From a bacterium (GTDB lineage Bacteria > Spirochaetota > Spirochaetia > Treponematales > Rectinemataceae), in assembly GCA_021813065.1 (NCBI GenBank), contig JAKALZ010000089.1:1-7213 (forward strand): DNA of 7,213 nucleotides. The letters run 5' to 3'. The notes under the pieces are model-generated. The model was not told the origin of the DNA. It did no database searches and saw only the letters and a list, made by a program, of their open reading frames with translations. The translations under genes and the position numbers were made by a program. This document shows, in pieces, positions 6,159 through 7,213 of the stretch (its first letter is position 1; each line of letters begins with the position of its first letter).

Positions 6159-6164
6159 GCCCTC

Positions 6165-6437
6165 TCAGCCGAGTTCTTCGTTGAATCCCGATTCGAAAAG
6201 TGTCTTGAGCGCTACGGCAGCCTGCTGTTCGTCCGGACCGTCGGCGATGATCTTGATTTTGGCGCCAAAGCTCGCCGCGAGGGTGATGATGCCCATGATA
6301 GATTTTGCGTTGATGCGGTTGCCGGCTTTCTCCAGATAGATGCGCGACGCGAACTTTATTGAGGTTTGCGCGATGAGCGCGGATGGACGCGCGTGTATGC
6401 CGGCGCGGTTTTTTATTATTGTCTCAAGCTCTACCAT
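6165..6437 (-). CDS. ptsH: Phosphocarrier protein HPr
   Basis: Small cytoplasmic phosphocarrier of the phosphotransferase system. 90 residues from the ATG at 6437, the normal length. The active-site motif AGIHARPSALI places His15 exactly at the canonical position (accepts phosphate from enzyme I), with Arg17 next to it. NAKSIMGI places Ser46 at the canonical regulatory position, the target of HPr kinase. Both sites are intact, and the kinase gene lies immediately upstream, so Ser46 regulation is likely functional. The open frame reaches four codons further to a TTG at 6449, but only the ATG has a well-placed site (GGGAG five bases upstream), and this start gives the His15/Ser46 numbering. No enzyme I or transporter gene is in the window. 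In spirochaetes with incomplete PTS sets such a pair may be purely regulatory; that is inference here. Confidence 0.96.
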   Translation of the reverse strand: MVELETIIKNRAGIHARPSALIAQTSIKFASRIYLEKAGNRINAKSIMGIITLAASFGAKIKIIADGPDEQQAAVALKTLFESGFNEELG

Positions 6438-6442
6438 AGGGG

Positions 6443-6447
6443 CTCCC
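6443..6447 (-). promoter_or_regulatory. Ribosome binding site of ptsH
   Basis: GGGAG on the minus strand, five bases before the ATG at 6437. It favours this start over the TTG four codons upstream, which has no good site. Confidence 0.65.
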
Positions 6448-6458
6448 AAAAGGATTTT

Positions 6459-6506
6459 TCGGCATTACTTATGCTACGCATACTACTCTGGAATTTCCTC
6501 GGCATT
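6459..6506. repeat. Direct repeat TCGGCATT in the hprK-ptsH gap
   Basis: TCGGCATT occurs at 6459-6466 and 6499-6506. On the minus strand each copy is followed by an A/G-rich stretch and then TCC (AATGCCGAGGAAATTCC and AATGCCGAAAAATCC), so similarity extends past the octamer. Between the copies, TATGC-TAC-GCATA (6470-6482) forms a small perfect inverted repeat. Together these could be a binding site or a 5' leader structure for ptsH; no known riboswitch is recognised. Confidence 0.35.
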
Positions 6507-6509
6507 CAA
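6480..6509 (-). promoter_or_regulatory. Weak candidate promoter in the hprK-ptsH gap
   Basis: On the minus strand TTGAAT (6509-6504) and TAGTAT (6485-6480) are each four of six to the sigma-70 consensus with an 18-base spacer. The 88-base gap is long for this compact cluster, so a ptsH promoter is plausible, but the match is weak. Confidence 0.25.
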
Positions 6510-6525
6510 TGAGTCGCGCTGGCGC

Positions 6526-7213
6526 TCAGTAATCGTCGCGCGTGAAGTACATCGTCCGCGCGCTCTCGCTCTCGAGCCAGCGGAGAATGTTCTGGTTGAA
6601 TTCCCGCGCGCTGTGGTAGCCCATTTTTTTAAGGCGTTCGTTCATTGCCGCGGTTTCGATAATGATGGGGATATTGCGTCCAGGTCTGACGGGGATCTCG
6701 AGTTTCGCCACCGGGACGTTCAGTATTTCCATGGTCATTTCGTCCATGCCGATGCGGTCGTACACCTTGTTCGGGTCCCAGTCCTCGAGCTGGATGACGA
6801 GCTGGATCTGCTTCTTGTCGCGAATCGCGCCTACGCCGAAGAGGTGGGTTACGTTGATGATGCCGAGCCCGCGGATCTCCATGTGGTGCCCTATGACTTT
6901 ATTGGTGCCCTGGCCCATGAGAAGCGATCCATTGAGGCAGCGTATCTCGACTACGTCGTCCGCGACGAGCCGGTGTCCGCGCTCGATGAGGGCGAGGGCG
7001 GTCTCGCTCTTGCCGACGCCCGATTCGCCGATCAGCAGTATGCCGATCCCAAACACTTCGACGAGGACTCCGTGCATCACGATTTTCGGCGCGAAGATAT
7101 CGTGGAGTATTCGAATCACGCGGATCGAAAACTCCACGGAGCTGAGTTCGGTGATGAGGAGAGGACAGCTCGCCGAGTCTGCCGCCTTCACGAAGCGCTC
7201 GGTTGGCTCGAGG
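6526..7213 (-). CDS. hprK: HPr kinase/phosphorylase (5' partial)
   Basis: Bifunctional cytoplasmic enzyme that phosphorylates HPr on Ser46 using ATP or PPi and removes that phosphate by phosphorolysis, producing PPi. The frame is open to the right window edge, so about 228 residues are seen, and roughly 90-100 N-terminal residues are missing compared with the usual 310-330. Visible landmarks in order: EPTERF and the end of the N-terminal domain; MHGVLVEVFGIG with the catalytic-region His; Walker A GESGVGKSE (bases 7006-7029); RGHRLVADDVVEI with the paired Asp; the HprK signature EIRGLGIINV; and the C-terminal helices, ending in RDDY before TGA. The GTG at 7191 falls within the conserved fold and is not the start. 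It lies 88 bases before ptsH in the same direction, so kinase and substrate are co-encoded. All key residues seen are intact. Confidence 0.95.
   Translation of the reverse strand, partial: LEPTERFVKAADSASCPLLITELSSVEFSIRVIRILHDIFAPKIVMHGVLVEVFGIGILLIGESGVGKSETALALIERGHRLVADDVVEIRCLNGSLLMGQGTNKVIGHHMEIRGLGIINVTHLFGVGAIRDKKQIQLVIQLEDWDPNKVYDRIGMDEMTMEILNVPVAKLEIPVRPGRNIPIIIETAAMNERLKKMGYHSAREFNQNILRWLESESARTMYFTRDDY

Noticed and set aside
6438..6449. HPr start at TTG 6449
   Set aside because: No ribosome binding site; the ATG at 6437 gives canonical His15 and Ser46 numbering.

Overview
The window is a GC-rich bacterial chromosome segment, densely packed with genes and mostly housekeeping in character. 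The best guess for the source is a spirochaete of the Treponema/Spirochaeta type, at low to moderate confidence. The reasons are the pairing of an HPr kinase and HPr with no PTS transporter nearby, a LexA with an unusual recognition helix, a CBS/DRTGG-containing family II pyrophosphatase, and the GC-rich codon usage. No marker gene settles the taxonomy. I see no rRNA, tRNA, CRISPR array, insertion sequence or phage gene.

Left part, + strand: the 3' two thirds or so of a GH36-type alpha-galactosidase (2-1381) runs in from the left edge. After a 74-base gap comes a complete manganese-dependent inorganic pyrophosphatase with regulatory CBS and DRTGG domains (ppaC, 1456-3108). A perfect 8-bp stem-loop sits over the ppaC stop codon. 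A 161-base convergent gap (3109-3269) follows, holding short GC-rich repeats and a good Rho-independent terminator for the opposite strand.

Right part, - strand, read from the right edge leftward: hprK (HPr kinase/phosphorylase, N-terminus cut off by the window end), ptsH (HPr), lexA (SOS repressor), holA (DNA polymerase III delta) and a TraB/PrgY-family membrane protein. The gaps are 88, 60, 4 and 14 bases, and the only clear terminator lies after the last gene. The five genes are therefore probably one transcription unit with internal promoters. HPrK would phosphorylate HPr on Ser46, and both phosphorylation sites (His15, Ser46) are present in this HPr. The 60-base ptsH-lexA gap carries nested inverted repeats over a plausible -10 element. 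This is where a self-regulating LexA would bind, and it would put holA and the traB-like gene downstream of a DNA-damage-responsive promoter.

Start codons were revised from the ribosome binding sites. LexA begins at a TTG (6104), HPr at the ATG at 6437, and the TraB-family protein at the ATG at 4448, not at the far-upstream start of its long open frame. No clearly new system is visible. The points most worth checking are the putative non-canonical LexA operator, the linkage of a carbon-signalling pair to SOS/replication genes, and the stem-loop over the ppaC stop codon.
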